DNA from: Allosediminivita pacifica
GTDB taxonomy: Bacteria; Pseudomonadota; Alphaproteobacteria; Rhodobacterales; Rhodobacteraceae
Reading direction: 5' to 3'
Length of the DNA stretch: 64,000 bases
NCBI RefSeq assembly: GCF_003054175.1
Contig: NZ_QBKN01000001.1
Coordinates: 282,037 to 346,036 of the forward strand
Shown here: one piece after another, positions 23,426 through 33,751 of the stretch
How positions within the stretch are numbered: the stretch's first letter is position 1
Layout: every line of letters begins with the position of its first letter
The notes under the pieces: generated by a model
What the model saw: the letters and a program-made list of their open reading frames with translations, nothing else
Database searches by the model: none
Told to the model about the DNA's origin: nothing
Position numbers and translations under genes: made by a program

Positions 23426-23449
23426 CTGTCCCGCGCCGGGACAGTTTTC
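23426..23449 (+). terminator. Terminator of the tetR-reductase operon
   Basis: A perfect 8-base-pair stem (CTGTCCCG / CGGGACAG) with a 3-base loop and TTTTCC tail, directly after the stop. Confidence 0.8.
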
Positions 23450-23501
23450 CATGTCAACAGAGTCAATGGGTTAAGGGGCGTCGTTAAACACTTCTTAACA
23501 C

Positions 23502-23518
23502 TGTCCCGGCCCCGGACA
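23502..23518 (-). terminator. Possible terminator of the yej operon
   Basis: A short hairpin with one bulge (TGTCC.GG / CCGGACA), four bases beyond the yejF stop on the minus strand, followed by a moderately T-rich stretch. Weak but suitably placed. Confidence 0.4.
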
Positions 23519-23521
23519 CCC

Positions 23522-25111
23522 TCAGACGGCGATGTCGAAGGCCGCCGCCATGAGCTTGCGGGTGTACTCGGTCTGCGGCGCGTCGAAGATCTCCTGCGCG
23601 GTCCCGGTCTCCACCACGTCGCCGTCCTTCATCACGATCACCTGGTGACTCATGGCGCGGACGACCTTCAGGTCGTGGCTGATGAAGAGATAGGCCAGCC
23701 CGTGCTTTCTCTGGAGTTTGCGCAGCAGGTCCACGATCTGGACCTGCACCGTCATGTCCAGCGCCGAGGTCGGCTCGTCCAGCACCAGAAGGCGCGGCCG
23801 CAGGACCATGGCGCGGGCAATCGCGATCCGTTGCCGTTGCCCGCCCGAGAACTCGTGCGGGTAGCGGAACATGGTCGCGGGATCGAGCCCCACCTCGGCC
23901 ATGACCTCGGCCACCAGCTCGCGGTGCTTGCGACCGTCCGGCGCTCCGTGCACCTCCAGCCCCTCGGCGATGATCTGCTCGCAGGTCATGCGCGGGCTGA
24001 GCGATCCGTAGGGGTCCTGAAAGACGATCTGCATCTCCGAACGCAGCTTGCGCAGCCGCTTGACCGACCAGCGGTTCACATCCTCGCCCCGGAAGGTGAT
24101 CGCCCCCTCGGACTGGATCAGCCGCATGATGGCCAGCGCCAGCGTCGTCTTGCCCGAGCCGCTTTCACCCACGATCCCCACCGTTTCGCCCGCGCGGACC
24201 GAGATCGTGGCGTCGTTCACCGCCTTCACGTAGCCCACGGTGCGCTTCATCAGGCCGCGCTGGATCGGGAACCAGATCTTCAGGTGATCGGTCCGCGCGA
24301 TTTCCTCGGAGTCCGCCGGCACCGGGTCCGGCGCACCCGTGCTTTCGGCAGACAGCAGCATCCGGGTGTAGTCGTGCGAGGGCGCTGCAAAGATCTCGCG
24401 CGTGTCGCCATGCTCCACGATCTCGCCGTCCTTCATCACGCAGACACGGTCGGCGAACTTGCGCACGATGGTCAGGTCGTGGGTGATGAACAGCAGGCTC
24501 ATGCCCTCGGACTTCTGAAGGTCCGCCAGCAGGTCGAGGATCTGCGCCTGGATCGTCACGTCGAGCGCGGTGGTGGGTTCGTCCGCGATCAGCAGGTCGG
24601 GATCGTTGGCCAGCGCCATGGCGATCATCACCCTCTGCCGCTGCCCGCCGGACAGCTGGTGCGGATAGGCCTCGAGGCGGCTTTCGGGATCGCGGATGCC
24701 CACCTTGTTCAGAAGCTCGAGAATGCGCGCCCGCGCCGCGTCGCCCGTCAGACCTTGGTGCAGCTCTAGGCTTTCGCGCAGCTGCTTTTCCAGCTTGTGA
24801 AGTGGATTGAGCGAGGTCATCGGCTCCTGGAAGACGAAGCTGATGTCGTTGCCCCGCACCTGCCGCAGCAGACGGTCGGGCGCGCCGATCATCTCCTGCC
24901 CCTTGTAGGTGACAGAGCCCGACACCTCGGCCGCGTCGCCCAGCAGCGACACGGTGGAGAGCGCCGTCACCGACTTGCCCGAGCCGCTTTCGCCCACCAG
25001 CGCCACGGTTTCACCCGGGGCCACGTCGAAGCTCACGCCTTTCACGGCCTCGGTCTTATTGCCGTCCTGAGAGAAACGGACACGCAGATCGCGGACTTGC
25101 AGAAGGCTCAT
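23522..25111 (-). CDS. yejF: Peptide ABC transporter, fused ATP-binding protein YejF
   Basis: A 529-residue protein with two complete ABC domains. Domain 1 has [24 protein letters not shown] and [13 protein letters not shown]. Domain 2 has [24 protein letters not shown] and [13 protein letters not shown]. This doubled arrangement is characteristic of YejF, which powers uptake of oligopeptides. Its ATG overlaps the yejE stop (ATGA). It is the last gene of a yejABEF operon on the minus strand. Confidence 0.94.
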   Translation of the reverse strand: MSLLQVRDLRVRFSQDGNKTEAVKGVSFDVAPGETVALVGESGSGKSVTALSTVSLLGDAAEVSGSVTYKGQEMIGAPDRLLRQVRGNDISFVFQEPMTSLNPLHKLEKQLRESLELHQGLTGDAARARILELLNKVGIRDPESRLEAYPHQLSGGQRQRVMIAMALANDPDLLIADEPTTALDVTIQAQILDLLADLQKSEGMSLLFITHDLTIVRKFADRVCVMKDGEIVEHGDTREIFAAPSHDYTRMLLSAESTGAPDPVPADSEEIARTDHLKIWFPIQRGLMKRTVGYVKAVNDATISVRAGETVGIVGESGSGKTTLALAIMRLIQSEGAITFRGEDVNRWSVKRLRKLRSEMQIVFQDPYGSLSPRMTCEQIIAEGLEVHGAPDGRKHRELVAEVMAEVGLDPATMFRYPHEFSGGQRQRIAIARAMVLRPRLLVLDEPTSALDMTVQVQIVDLLRKLQRKHGLAYLFISHDLKVVRAMSHQVIVMKDGDVVETGTAQEIFDAPQTEYTRKLMAAAFDIAV

Positions 25112-26295
25112 TTGAAGGTCTTTCGGGGGTCGAAGGCATCCCGCACGCCCTCGAAGATGAAGACGAGCAGCGACAGCATCACCGCGAAGACGGTGAAGGC
25201 GGTGAAGGCGAGCCAGGGCGCCTGAAGGTTCTGCTTGGCCTGCAGCGTCAGCTCACCCAGCGAGGGCGCCGAGGAGGGCAGGCCGAAGCCGAGGAAGTCG
25301 AGGCTCGCCAGTGTGCCGATGGTGCCGGTCACGATGAAGGGCAGCATGGTCAGCGTCGCCACCATCGCGTTGGGCAGCATGTGGCGGAACATGATGGTGG
25401 TGTTCGACACCCCCAGCGCCTTGGCCGCGCGCACGTATTCGAGGTTGCGGGCGCGCAGGAACTCGGCCCGGACCACACCCACCAGCGCCGTCCAGCCGAA
25501 GAGCACCGTGAGAAAGACCAGCAGCCAGAAACTTCGTCCCAGGATCGCGAAAAGGATGATGATGATGTAGAGCGCCGGGGTCGACTGCCAGATCTCGATG
25601 ATGCGCTGGAAGATGAGGTCGAGCCAGCCACCGAAGTAGCCCTGCACGGCGCCCGCGAAGACGCCGATGGCCGAGGCGGCGACCGTCACGATGAGGGTGA
25701 AGAGGATCGACAGCCGGAAGCCATAGATCACCCGCGCCAGCACGTCGCGCTTGGTGTCGTCGGTGCCGAGCCAGTTCTGCCCGTTGGGGGGCAGGGGGGC
25801 GGCGCCGGACCGGTCCACGGGCGTGTCGTAGGCATAGGGGATCAGTGGCCAGATCATCCAGCCTTCTTCGAAGCCGTCGTTCACCACCGTGCCCTGGTCC
25901 ACTTGGACCATGAGCCCCGCCGGATCGTCGAAGCAGGCATCGAGCCCGCCGGTCCGGATCAGGCAGCGCACCTCGGGGTCGCGGTAGGCGGCCTCGGTCT
26001 GGAAATCGCCGCCGAAATCCGTCTCGGCGTAGAAGCTGAAGATCGGCATGCGCAGTTCACCCCGGTAGTTCACCAGGATCGGCCGGTCATTGGCAATGAA
26101 CTCGGCAAAGAGCGACAGCCCGAAGAGCACGAGGAAGATCAGCAGCGACCAGAAGGCCCGGCCGTTGCGGCGGAAGTTGCGCCAGCGCCGCTTGTTGAGC
26201 GGCGAGAGCGCGAAGCGCCCGCGCGGCGGCTCGGGGGCCACCGGCTTGCCGGGTGCGGGCTCGGGGGTGATGCGGGGATCGGGATCTGCGACCAT
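25108..26295 (-). CDS. yejE: Peptide ABC transporter permease YejE
   Basis: A 395-residue inner-membrane permease. One N-terminal helix (about residues 47-66) is followed by the large YejE-specific periplasmic loop (FYAETDFGGDFQTEAAYRDP and beyond). The BPD_transp_1 core has the EAA-type loop RAAKALGVSNTTIMFRHMLPN. The start is MVADPDPRITPEP at 26295, four bases after the yejB stop; the in-frame upstream extension overlaps yejB and is rejected. Confidence 0.93.
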   Translation of the reverse strand: MVADPDPRITPEPAPGKPVAPEPPRGRFALSPLNKRRWRNFRRNGRAFWSLLIFLVLFGLSLFAEFIANDRPILVNYRGELRMPIFSFYAETDFGGDFQTEAAYRDPEVRCLIRTGGLDACFDDPAGLMVQVDQGTVVNDGFEEGWMIWPLIPYAYDTPVDRSGAAPLPPNGQNWLGTDDTKRDVLARVIYGFRLSILFTLIVTVAASAIGVFAGAVQGYFGGWLDLIFQRIIEIWQSTPALYIIIILFAILGRSFWLLVFLTVLFGWTALVGVVRAEFLRARNLEYVRAAKALGVSNTTIMFRHMLPNAMVATLTMLPFIVTGTIGTLASLDFLGFGLPSSAPSLGELTLQAKQNLQAPWLAFTAFTVFAVMLSLLVFIFEGVRDAFDPRKTFK

Positions 26296-26299
26296 CGGC

Positions 26300-27394
26300 T
26301 CAGCCCTCCCGCTTTTCGAAGTCGATGCGCGGATCCACGGCCACATACATGAGGTCCGAGATGATCCCCACGATCAGGCTGATGAGCCCGAAGATGAAGA
26401 GCGTGCCGAATATCACCGGATAATCGCGCGCCACGGCCGCCTCGAAGCCAAGACGCCCCAGCCCGTCGAGCGAGAAGATGGTCTCGATGATGAGCGATCC
26501 CGTGAAGAAGATGCCGACGAAGACCGCCGGGAAACCGGCGATGACGATCAGCATGGCGTTGCGGAAGACATGGCCGTAGAGCACGCGGCTTTCCTTCAGG
26601 CCCTTGGCGCGGGCGGTCATGACGTAGGCCTTCTTGATCTCATCGAGGAAGCTGTTCTTGGTGAGCAGCGTGAGCGTCGCGAAGGCCGAGATGGTCGAGG
26701 CCAGCACCGGCAGGGTGATGTGCCAGAAATAGTCGGCGATGCGCATCGGCCAGCTCAGGCTTTCCCAGTTGTCCGAGGTCAGCCCCCGGAGCGGGAAGAT
26801 CTGCCAGTAGCTACCGCCCGCCAGCAGGACCAGCAGCAGGATCGCGAAGAGAAAGCCGGGGATTGCGTAGGCGACGATGATGGCGCCGCTGGTCCAGGTG
26901 TCGAACTGCGAGCCGTCGCGCACCGCCTTGCGGATGCCGAGCGGGATCGAGACGACGTAGGCGATGAGCGTCGACCACAGGCCGAGGCTGATCGAGACGG
27001 GCAGCTTTTCCAGCACCAGGTCGATCACGCTGATCGAGCGGAAGTAGCTCTCGCCGAAGTCGAGGCGCATGTAGTTCCACAGCATGTTGAGGAAGCGCTC
27101 GAGCGGCGGCTTGTCGAAGCCGAACTCGCGCTCGAGATCCTCGATGAACTCGGGGGGCAGGCCGCGGGCGCCGGCATATTCGCTGCTGCCGGGACCGCCG
27201 CCCTCGAACTCGGCCGGGGCAGGACCGCCCGAGCCGGAGAAGCCGCCGAAGACGTCTCCCTCGCCCTCGATCTGGGCAAGGATCTGCTCGATCGGCCCGC
27301 CGGGGACGAACTGGACGAGCGTGAAGTTGATGATCATGATCCCCAGCAGGGTGGGAATGATCAGCAGTAGCCTGCGAAGGATGTAGGCGCCCAT
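26300..27394 (-). CDS. yejB: Peptide ABC transporter permease YejB
   Basis: A 364-residue permease with the typical N-terminus [19 protein letters not shown]. It has a long first periplasmic loop, glycine-rich here at about residues 45-80 ([20 protein letters not shown]), and an EAA loop [21 protein letters not shown]. It forms the channel with YejE. Two bases of spacing separate it from yejA, indicating one operon. Confidence 0.94.
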   Translation of the reverse strand: MGAYILRRLLLIIPTLLGIMIINFTLVQFVPGGPIEQILAQIEGEGDVFGGFSGSGGPAPAEFEGGGPGSSEYAGARGLPPEFIEDLEREFGFDKPPLERFLNMLWNYMRLDFGESYFRSISVIDLVLEKLPVSISLGLWSTLIAYVVSIPLGIRKAVRDGSQFDTWTSGAIIVAYAIPGFLFAILLLVLLAGGSYWQIFPLRGLTSDNWESLSWPMRIADYFWHITLPVLASTISAFATLTLLTKNSFLDEIKKAYVMTARAKGLKESRVLYGHVFRNAMLIVIAGFPAVFVGIFFTGSLIIETIFSLDGLGRLGFEAAVARDYPVIFGTLFIFGLISLIVGIISDLMYVAVDPRIDFEKREG

Positions 27395-27395
27395 A

Positions 27396-29384
27396 TCAGT
27401 CTATCGCGCCCGCCTCGCGCAGGGCCTCTTCCTTCTCGGGGTCCACCCACCAGGTGGACAGGTAGCCGAGGTCGTAGGGCGCGATCTGATCTGGATGTTC
27501 GTACATGTCGTAATAGGCCACCCAGTGGTCTGCGATGTAGCCGGTTGGCACCACGAAGAACTCGTAGCGCAGCGCGCGGTCGAGCGCCTTGAGGGCCACG
27601 TCGGTCTCTTTCTGCGAGTCTGCGGTAAAGCTCGCCTCGATGATCGCGTCAACCAGCGGGCTGGCGAGCCCGGCGGGGTTGAAGAGGCTGAACTCCGCCT
27701 CGCGTGAGCCGTACATCTGGCTGAGCCCGCCGCCCGTGGACAGGAAGCTGCCGTAACGCGTCGAGTAGAGCATGTCGTAGTCCCGCTCGCGGCGGCGCAG
27801 GGTGTACTGTGAGGGGTCGACGCGCTCGAAGCTCGCATCCACGCCGATCTGGCGCAGGTTGCGAACGTAGGTCTCGTGCATCGACTCGACCGAGGGTTCG
27901 ATGTTCGAGGGGATCAGCATGTGGACCTTGAGGGTCTCGCCCGCCTCATTGCGGCGGATGCCCTGGTCGTCGACGGTCCAGCCGGCCTCGTCAAGCAGGC
28001 GGGAGGCTTGTCGCAGGTTGCGGCGGTCGGCAAGATCGCTGGCCGAGGATTCATGCATGACCGGCACGGGTTCTGACAGCAGGTCGTCGGGGACGATGCC
28101 CTCGTCGAGGGATTCGAGGAAGGCCAGCTCTGCGTCCGACGGCGTGTCCTTGGCCTCGACATGTGTGCCTTCAACGAAGGAGCTGCGCGGGGTGTAGAGA
28201 CCGTAGAGCAGGCTCTCGTTGCTCCATTCGAAGTTGTAGGCCAGCGCGATCGCCTTGCGAACGTTCTTGTCCTGGAACTGCGGCTTGGCGAGGTTGAAGA
28301 CGAAACCCGTCGGGTTCGGCGGGCTGCCGTCCGGGATCTCTTCCTTCACGACGATGCCTTCCTGCACCTTGGGGAACTCGTAGGCCGTCGCCCAGAGCCT
28401 CGGGTCGCTCTCAGTCCGGAAAAGGTACTCGCCCGCCTTGAAGGCCTCGAAAGAGGCGGTCTGGTCGGCGAAATACTCGACCCGGATGGTGTCGTAGTTG
28501 TTCCGCCCGGCGTTGAAGGGGATATCCTCGCCCCAGTAGTCGTCGCGGCGTTCGTAGACGATGCGCCGGTTCACCTCGTAGTTGGTAAGCTCGTAGGGAC
28601 CCGATCCCACCGCGACCTCGAGCCGTGGCTCGTCGAGGCGGCGGTTCTCGGGGTCTTCCTCGAACCAGGCCTTGGAGAAGATCGGCGTGGCACCCACGGT
28701 CTCGATCCGCGAGCGCTTGGATTCCTCGGGGTTGAAGGTGAACTTCACGGTGTGCTCGTCGAGGGCCTCGGCGCTTTCGACCATCCGGTCGACGGCCTGC
28801 GCGTAGGAGGGCAGGCCCTGCGTGATGAAGAGCGTGTGTGAATAGACCACGTCCTCTGCCGTCACCGGCGTTCCGTCCGAGAACGTCGCATCCGGGCGCA
28901 TGTGGAAGATGACCCAGTCCTTGCTCTCGGGGTACTCGAGGCTTTCGCAGACGATGCAGTAGTACTGTCCGACCTGGTCCTCGATGGATTCGATCAGGCT
29001 GTCGTAGAGGATCGAGGTCAGCGCACCGGCGCGTCCCTTGGTGGAATAGGGGTTGAGGCTGTCGAAGGTGCCGGTTGCGCCAAGAACCATGCGGCCGCCC
29101 TTGGGGGCGTCGGGATTGACGAAGTCGAAGCTCTCGTAGTCGGCGGGGTAGTCTAGGTTGCCGAAGTAGGAATAGCCGTGAGACGTGATGATCTCCTCCC
29201 CGGCGGTGTCGGCGCTGTCCCCGGTCGGCGCGTCCTGGGCGAAGGCGGCGCCGGCAAGCGCTGCGGCCGCGATCAGGACAAGGCCCGAGGTCGCGAGCCT
29301 GCGCAGCGGCGCGCCATCCTCGGCCATTTCGGCGGCTTGGGTGCGGGCTTGTGCGCGGGGGGGCCGGGCGGGCGTGCGGATCAT
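27396..29384 (-). CDS. yejA: Peptide-binding protein YejA (SBP family 5)
   Basis: A 662-residue periplasmic solute-binding protein. A positively charged N-terminus precedes a hydrophobic signal region (about residues 31-49, cleaved near AFAQD). The SBP_bac_5 domain carries [31 protein letters not shown] and [20 protein letters not shown]. It delivers oligopeptides to YejB/E. AGAAGGGAA precedes the start. It is the first gene of the operon; the promoter should lie in 29385-29515. Confidence 0.92.
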   Translation of the reverse strand: MIRTPARPPRAQARTQAAEMAEDGAPLRRLATSGLVLIAAAALAGAAFAQDAPTGDSADTAGEEIITSHGYSYFGNLDYPADYESFDFVNPDAPKGGRMVLGATGTFDSLNPYSTKGRAGALTSILYDSLIESIEDQVGQYYCIVCESLEYPESKDWVIFHMRPDATFSDGTPVTAEDVVYSHTLFITQGLPSYAQAVDRMVESAEALDEHTVKFTFNPEESKRSRIETVGATPIFSKAWFEEDPENRRLDEPRLEVAVGSGPYELTNYEVNRRIVYERRDDYWGEDIPFNAGRNNYDTIRVEYFADQTASFEAFKAGEYLFRTESDPRLWATAYEFPKVQEGIVVKEEIPDGSPPNPTGFVFNLAKPQFQDKNVRKAIALAYNFEWSNESLLYGLYTPRSSFVEGTHVEAKDTPSDAELAFLESLDEGIVPDDLLSEPVPVMHESSASDLADRRNLRQASRLLDEAGWTVDDQGIRRNEAGETLKVHMLIPSNIEPSVESMHETYVRNLRQIGVDASFERVDPSQYTLRRRERDYDMLYSTRYGSFLSTGGGLSQMYGSREAEFSLFNPAGLASPLVDAIIEASFTADSQKETDVALKALDRALRYEFFVVPTGYIADHWVAYYDMYEHPDQIAPYDLGYLSTWWVDPEKEEALREAGAID

Positions 29385-29514
29385 GGGCGTTCCCTTCTCA
29401 TCCTCTCACCTTTGGCGGTCAGGCTAATTGTCCGGCTTAACCATGTTCAAGTTGAGAATGCACTAACCATTGTCAAACATCCGTCACCAAAGGCCTGCGG
29501 ATCGTGAGTGCAGA

Positions 29515-29544
29515 CGAAAAGGGCCGCACCCAAAGGTGCGGCCC
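29515..29544 (-). terminator. Terminator of the membrane cytochrome c gene
   Basis: A perfect 10-base-pair stem (GGGCCGCACC / GGTGCGGCCC) with a 4-base loop. On the minus strand it is followed by TTTTC, 27 bases beyond the cytochrome stop. Confidence 0.85.
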
Positions 29545-29570
29545 CGTAAATTCGGTGCGCTCGGTCAGGA

Positions 29571-30086
29571 TCAGCCGCCGCTTTGCTGCTCGAGGTAGGC
29601 GATCAGGTTGGCGCGATCCTCGATGTCGCTGAGGCCGTTGAAGCTCATCGCGGTGCCCGGGGCGTAGCCGCGGGGGTTCTCGATGAAGTGGCTCAGGTTC
29701 TCGGGGCTCCAGACATCGGCCGCCTCGACCAGTGCACCCGAGTAGTTGAAGCCATCGACCGCGGCCACGTCGCGGCCGACCACACCGTCGAGGTGGGGGC
29801 CGGTGGCGTTGCTGCCGTCAAGGTTGTGGCACGCGCGGCAGCGTCCGAAGACCCGCTCGCCTGCGCCGGCGTCCGCCTCGGCGTAGACCGTCTCGAAGTC
29901 GACCTCGGCCTCTTCTTCCTCGCCGCTGCCGTCATCCTCCGTCTCGATCACGTAGGATGCAACTTCCTCGCCGTGGCCACCGCCAACGTGATAGAGCGAT
30001 TCCGCCGCCCACACACCCAGCAGGTAGACCAGCAGCGCGCCGCAGAGGCCGCCCACGACCTTTGTGAACGTCATCGTGTCAAACAT
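29571..30086 (-). CDS. cycM: Membrane-anchored cytochrome c (c552/cytochrome cy type)
   Basis: A 171-residue protein with an uncleaved N-terminal membrane helix (about residues 9-30) and an acidic flexible linker rich in Glu/Asp (about 46-63). A class I cytochrome c domain follows: C83, C86, H87 (CRACH) and a methionine ligand in GTAMSFNG. This build matches cytochrome cy/c552, which shuttles electrons from the bc1 complex to cytochrome oxidases. The start is MFDTMTF at 30086, with MTF four codons in as an alternative. It is divergent from pheA. Confidence 0.9.
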   Translation of the reverse strand: MFDTMTFTKVVGGLCGALLVYLLGVWAAESLYHVGGGHGEEVASYVIETEDDGSGEEEEAEVDFETVYAEADAGAGERVFGRCRACHNLDGSNATGPHLDGVVGRDVAAVDGFNYSGALVEAADVWSPENLSHFIENPRGYAPGTAMSFNGLSDIEDRANLIAYLEQQSGG

Positions 30087-30219
30087 ATCCGTCGCGTCCC
30101 ACAGTTGTCCGTCGGTGGCGGTATCTACGGCTTCCATCGCCATGAAGCAAGGTATAGAAGCCGCGACCAAACGCCCGTCCGGGGCCGAAATTTCGACGGA
30201 AGCGGAGCGAAACGCCACG

Positions 30220-31053
30220 ATGACCAGTCGCATAGCCTTTCAGGGCGAGCTTGGCGCCTATTCCCACGAAGCCTGCCGCGACGCACGGCCCGACATGGAA
30301 GCGCTGCCCTGCCACACCTTCGAGGAGGTGATCGACGCGGTGCAGAGCGGCAAGGCCGACCTGGCAATGCTGCCTGTCGAGAACACCACATACGGTCGCG
30401 TGGCGGACATTCACAGGTTGCTTCCGGCCAGCGGTCTGCGGATCATCGACGAGGCCTTCGTGCGGGTGCACATCAGTCTCATGGCGCTGCCGGGGGTGAA
30501 GATCGAGGAACTGGAGAAGGTCCGCGCGCACCTCGTGCTGATCCCTCAGGCGGCAAGCTTCCTCGACAAGTACGGCATCAAGGGCGAGGCCGCCGCCGAC
30601 AGCGCGGGCGCCGCGGCGGAGCTCGCCCGCGACCGGACGCCGACCGAGGGCGTCCTCGCCTCCGACCTCGCGGCCGAGACGCACGGGCTCGAGATCCTCG
30701 CGCGGCACATCGAGGACCACGACCACAACACCACGCGATTCCTCATCATGGGCAAGGAGGCGGACCTAACCCGGCGTGGCACCCATGGCATGATGACGAC
30801 CTTCATCTTCCAGGTGCGCAACATTCCCGCCGCGCTCTACAAGGCGATGGGCGGGTTTGCGACAAACGGCGTCAACATGACCAAGCTGGAAAGCTACATG
30901 GTCAACGGCTCCTTCACGGCGACGCAGTTCTACGCCGACATCGAGGGCCACCCCGACGATCCGGCCGTGGCGCGCGCGCTCGACGAGCTGGAGTACTTCA
31001 CCAACGAGCTGAAGATCCTCGGCGTCTACCCGCGCGATCCGCGCCGCGACTGA
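30220..31053 (+). CDS. pheA: Prephenate dehydratase
   Basis: A 277-residue monofunctional enzyme that converts prephenate to phenylpyruvate in phenylalanine synthesis. It opens with IAFQGELGAYSHEA and has LPVENTTYGRVADIHRLL. The catalytic NTTRFL motif is near residue 170. The C-terminal ACT domain (TTFIFQVRNIPAALYKAMGG) carries the phenylalanine-binding KLESYM in place of the more usual ESRP. There is no chorismate mutase domain. The start at 30220 is preceded by GGAG. It probably shares a transcript with the next gene. Confidence 0.94.
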   Translation: MTSRIAFQGELGAYSHEACRDARPDMEALPCHTFEEVIDAVQSGKADLAMLPVENTTYGRVADIHRLLPASGLRIIDEAFVRVHISLMALPGVKIEELEKVRAHLVLIPQAASFLDKYGIKGEAAADSAGAAAELARDRTPTEGVLASDLAAETHGLEILARHIEDHDHNTTRFLIMGKEADLTRRGTHGMMTTFIFQVRNIPAALYKAMGGFATNGVNMTKLESYMVNGSFTATQFYADIEGHPDDPAVARALDELEYFTNELKILGVYPRDPRRD

Positions 31054-31075
31054 ACGCCGGGCAGGGGAGGGGACC

Positions 31076-31558
31076 ATGGCCGACGACGACATCCTGGCGA
31101 CGGCGGGCGCTTCGCAGCCACGGCGCATCTTCGCGGTCACGGTGCTGACCGCGCTCGGCCTGCTGGTGATCTGGCTGGCCCTTGCTGTCCCTCAGGGCGG
31201 TTTCGGCTGGGTCGTGATGCTGGCGGCCGTGGGGCTTTCGGCGCTTTTCATGGCGCACCGGCTCTGGCGCGCGACGGCCCATTCCCTGGTTCTGCGCGAA
31301 AGCGGTCTCTACGACAGCGACGGCACCCGGCTTGCGGCCTTCGAGGAAATTCGCAAGGTCGACCGCGGCACCTTCGCGATGAAGCCGTCGAACGGATTCA
31401 TCGTCCTGCTGCACGGTTCCGCGGGACGGGGCTGGCGGCCGGGATTGTGGTGGCGCTTCGGCAAGCGGGTCGCCGTGGGCGGTGTCACCGCCGGGTCCGA
31501 AACCAAGCCCATGGCAGACATCATGACCCTGCGCCTCAGCCAACGCGACGGGGAATGA
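31076..31558 (+). CDS. Hypothetical membrane protein
   Basis: A 160-residue protein starting 22 bases after pheA with a GGGAGGGG ribosome site. Two adjacent hydrophobic helices (about residues 19-38 and 42-61) are followed by a soluble C-terminal part (LVLRESGLYDSDGTRLAAFE, GFIVLLH) that resembles small membrane proteins with a pleckstrin-like tail. No enzyme motif. The neighbour relation to pheA does not indicate a function. Confidence 0.7.
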   Translation: MADDDILATAGASQPRRIFAVTVLTALGLLVIWLALAVPQGGFGWVVMLAAVGLSALFMAHRLWRATAHSLVLRESGLYDSDGTRLAAFEEIRKVDRGTFAMKPSNGFIVLLHGSAGRGWRPGLWWRFGKRVAVGGVTAGSETKPMADIMTLRLSQRDGE

Positions 31559-31669
31559 CGGCCACCGAGACAGCTTCCGGTTGCCTTGCCGGAACGGATC
31601 GCATCCTACGCGGTTTCCGGGGAGGACATTAACCACCGCGACATGTTAGGCGGGTACTCACGCAACGGG

Positions 31670-31687
31670 CGCCACGTCAGCGTGGCG
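31670..31687 (+). promoter_or_regulatory. Hairpin just before the gdh ribosome site
   Basis: CGCCACG-TCAG-CGTGGCG, a perfect 7-base-pair hairpin ending about seven bases before the GAGGAGG ribosome site of the dehydrogenase gene. There is no T-tract. It may stabilise the leader or affect translation. Confidence 0.4.
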
Positions 31688-31706
31688 GGAAACTGAGGAG
31701 GACCCG

Positions 31707-33149
31707 ATGAACGCCGCAGCCGTACCGGCCAACGAACCGACGTTCCGCCAATCCGTCGATCTGATGTTCAATCGCGCCGTGGCGCTCATGGATCTTCCGC
31801 CGGGTCTCGAAGAGAAGATCCGCGTCTGCAACGCCACCTACACGGTGCGTTTCGGGGTCAGGCTGCGCGGCCAGATCCAGACCTTTGTCGGTTACCGCTC
31901 GGTGCATTCCGAACACATGGAGCCGGTCAAGGGCGGCATCCGCTTTGCCCCCAGCGTCAACCAGGACGAGGTCGAGGCGCTTGCCGCGCTCATGACCTAC
32001 AAGTGCGCCCTGGTGGAGGCGCCCTTCGGTGGCTCCAAGGGCGGGCTCTGCCTCGATCCGCGCGAATACGACGAGCACGAGCTGGAACGCATCACCCGCC
32101 GCTTCGCCTACGAGCTCGCCAAGCGCGACCTGATCCACCCCAGCCAGAACGTCCCCGCCCCCGACATGGGCACGGGCGAGCGCGAAATGGCCTGGATCGC
32201 CGACCAGTATCGCCGGATGAACACCACCGACATCAACGCCAATGCCTGTGTCACGGGCAAGCCGCTGAACGCCGGCGGCATCGCAGGGCGCGTCGAGGCC
32301 ACGGGGCGTGGCGTGCAATACGCGCTGCGCGAATTCTTCCGCCACCCCGAGGACGTCCAGAAGGCGGGGCTCGAAGGCAAGCTCGACGGCAAGCGCGTCA
32401 TCGTCCAGGGCCTCGGCAACGTGGGCTACCACGCGGCAAGCTTCCTGCGGAACGAGGACGGCTGCCGGATCACCGGGATCATCGAGCACGACGGCGCGCT
32501 CTTCAATCCCGACGGGCTCAACGTCGACGCGGTGCGCGACTGGATCGTCCGCCACGGCGGGGTCACGGGCTTTCCCGACGCCTCGCACACGGCCGAAGGT
32601 GCGGCGGTGCTGGAAGAGGACTGCGACATCCTCATCCCGGCCGCGCTCGAGGGGGTCATCAACCTCGGCAACGCCAAGAACATCAAGTCCAACCTGATCA
32701 TCGAGGCGGCAAACGGGCCAATCACGGCCGGGGCCGACGACATCCTGCGCGAACGCGGCGTGGTCATCATCCCCGACATGTACGCCAACGCGGGTGGCGT
32801 GACGGTCTCCTACTTCGAGTGGGTCAAGAACCTAAGCCACATCCGCTTCGGTCGCATGCAGCGGCGGCAGGAGGAATCCCGCCACCAGCTCGTCGTTGAC
32901 GAACTCGAACGCCTCTCGGCGGACAGCGGCATCGGCTGGACACTCTCGCCGGACTTCAAGGAAAAGTACCTGCGCGGTGCCGACGAACTCGAGTTGGTGC
33001 GTTCGGGCCTCGATGACACCATGCGCATCGCCTACCAGTCGATGCGCCAGGTCTGGCACGGGCGTGACGATGTCACCGACCTGCGTACCGCGGCATACCT
33101 CGTGTCCATCGATCGCGTGGCGCAAAGTTACAAGGCCAAGGGTCTCTGA
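31707..33149 (+). CDS. Glu/Leu/Phe/Val dehydrogenase family enzyme (glutamate dehydrogenase)
   Basis: A 480-residue NAD(P)-dependent amino acid dehydrogenase, most likely glutamate dehydrogenase. Substrate and catalytic motifs are EPVKGGIRFAPS and LMTYKCALVEAPFGGSKGG (catalytic lysine), with NVPAPDMGTGEREMAWI. The Rossmann motif is VQGLGNVGYHAASFL near residue 235. The C-terminal part is longer than in the simplest members. Strong GAGGAGG site before the start. Converges on the DUF1203 gene with no terminator between. Confidence 0.93.
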   Translation: MNAAAVPANEPTFRQSVDLMFNRAVALMDLPPGLEEKIRVCNATYTVRFGVRLRGQIQTFVGYRSVHSEHMEPVKGGIRFAPSVNQDEVEALAALMTYKCALVEAPFGGSKGGLCLDPREYDEHELERITRRFAYELAKRDLIHPSQNVPAPDMGTGEREMAWIADQYRRMNTTDINANACVTGKPLNAGGIAGRVEATGRGVQYALREFFRHPEDVQKAGLEGKLDGKRVIVQGLGNVGYHAASFLRNEDGCRITGIIEHDGALFNPDGLNVDAVRDWIVRHGGVTGFPDASHTAEGAAVLEEDCDILIPAALEGVINLGNAKNIKSNLIIEAANGPITAGADDILRERGVVIIPDMYANAGGVTVSYFEWVKNLSHIRFGRMQRRQEESRHQLVVDELERLSADSGIGWTLSPDFKEKYLRGADELELVRSGLDDTMRIAYQSMRQVWHGRDDVTDLRTAAYLVSIDRVAQSYKAKGL

Positions 33150-33152
33150 CCC

Positions 33153-33623
33153 TCAGGCCCGCGTGATCCGCGCCGCGAAACAGCCCTGCCGGGCGTTGTG
33201 GGCGTGGATCTCGTGGATCGCGGGGTCAGCGAACAGGCGGTCGATCAGGGCCTCGGTCCGGTCGACCCCCTCGCTCACGTCGGCGTCGCGCATCATGCCG
33301 TCTGCATCAAAGCCGCGTAGCGACAGCAGACGGTGCCGCATGACGGGCGGCAGTGCGTCTACCGCGTCCCAAGGGGCGTCCGCTCCCTCCAGCAGGAAGA
33401 TGGCATGGCTCGCCCGGTAGGGGGATGCCGTCCGCATGCTGATATGGTTCATCAGCAGCAGCGTCGCCCCCTCTGGCGCGTCGCTCAGCGTGATGCGGTC
33501 GGGATAGCCCGGGCAGGTGTCCGCCCGGACGCGGCGGGCGCCGTGCTGGGCGAGCGATGCCTCGCTCGTGTGCCACAGGTGGCGGAAAGGGGCGGGGTCC
33601 AACCCCGTGATGCGATAGGCCAT
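33153..33623 (-). CDS. DUF1203 family protein
   Basis: A 156-residue cytoplasmic protein with family features: YRITGLDPAPFRHLW, ARRVRADTCPGYPDRITLSDAP, SPYRASHAIFLLEGA, and a C-terminal IHEIHAHNARQGCFAARITRA containing HNAR. The function of the family is unknown. It lies between the dehydrogenase and the sarcosine oxidase operon and is transcribed opposite to both. Confidence 0.85.
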   Translation of the reverse strand: MAYRITGLDPAPFRHLWHTSEASLAQHGARRVRADTCPGYPDRITLSDAPEGATLLLMNHISMRTASPYRASHAIFLLEGADAPWDAVDALPPVMRHRLLSLRGFDADGMMRDADVSEGVDRTEALIDRLFADPAIHEIHAHNARQGCFAARITRA

Positions 33624-33751
33624 CGGTCGTTCTTCCCTTGGTTGCAGGCCCGCAGAATTGCCACTGCGACCGTCACGCGCGACCCGAAGCTTGCGGATTG
33701 CACCCCGGCCCTCGTCCTGCTTGAGTGCGCCCGAGACAACGGGGCGAGGCG

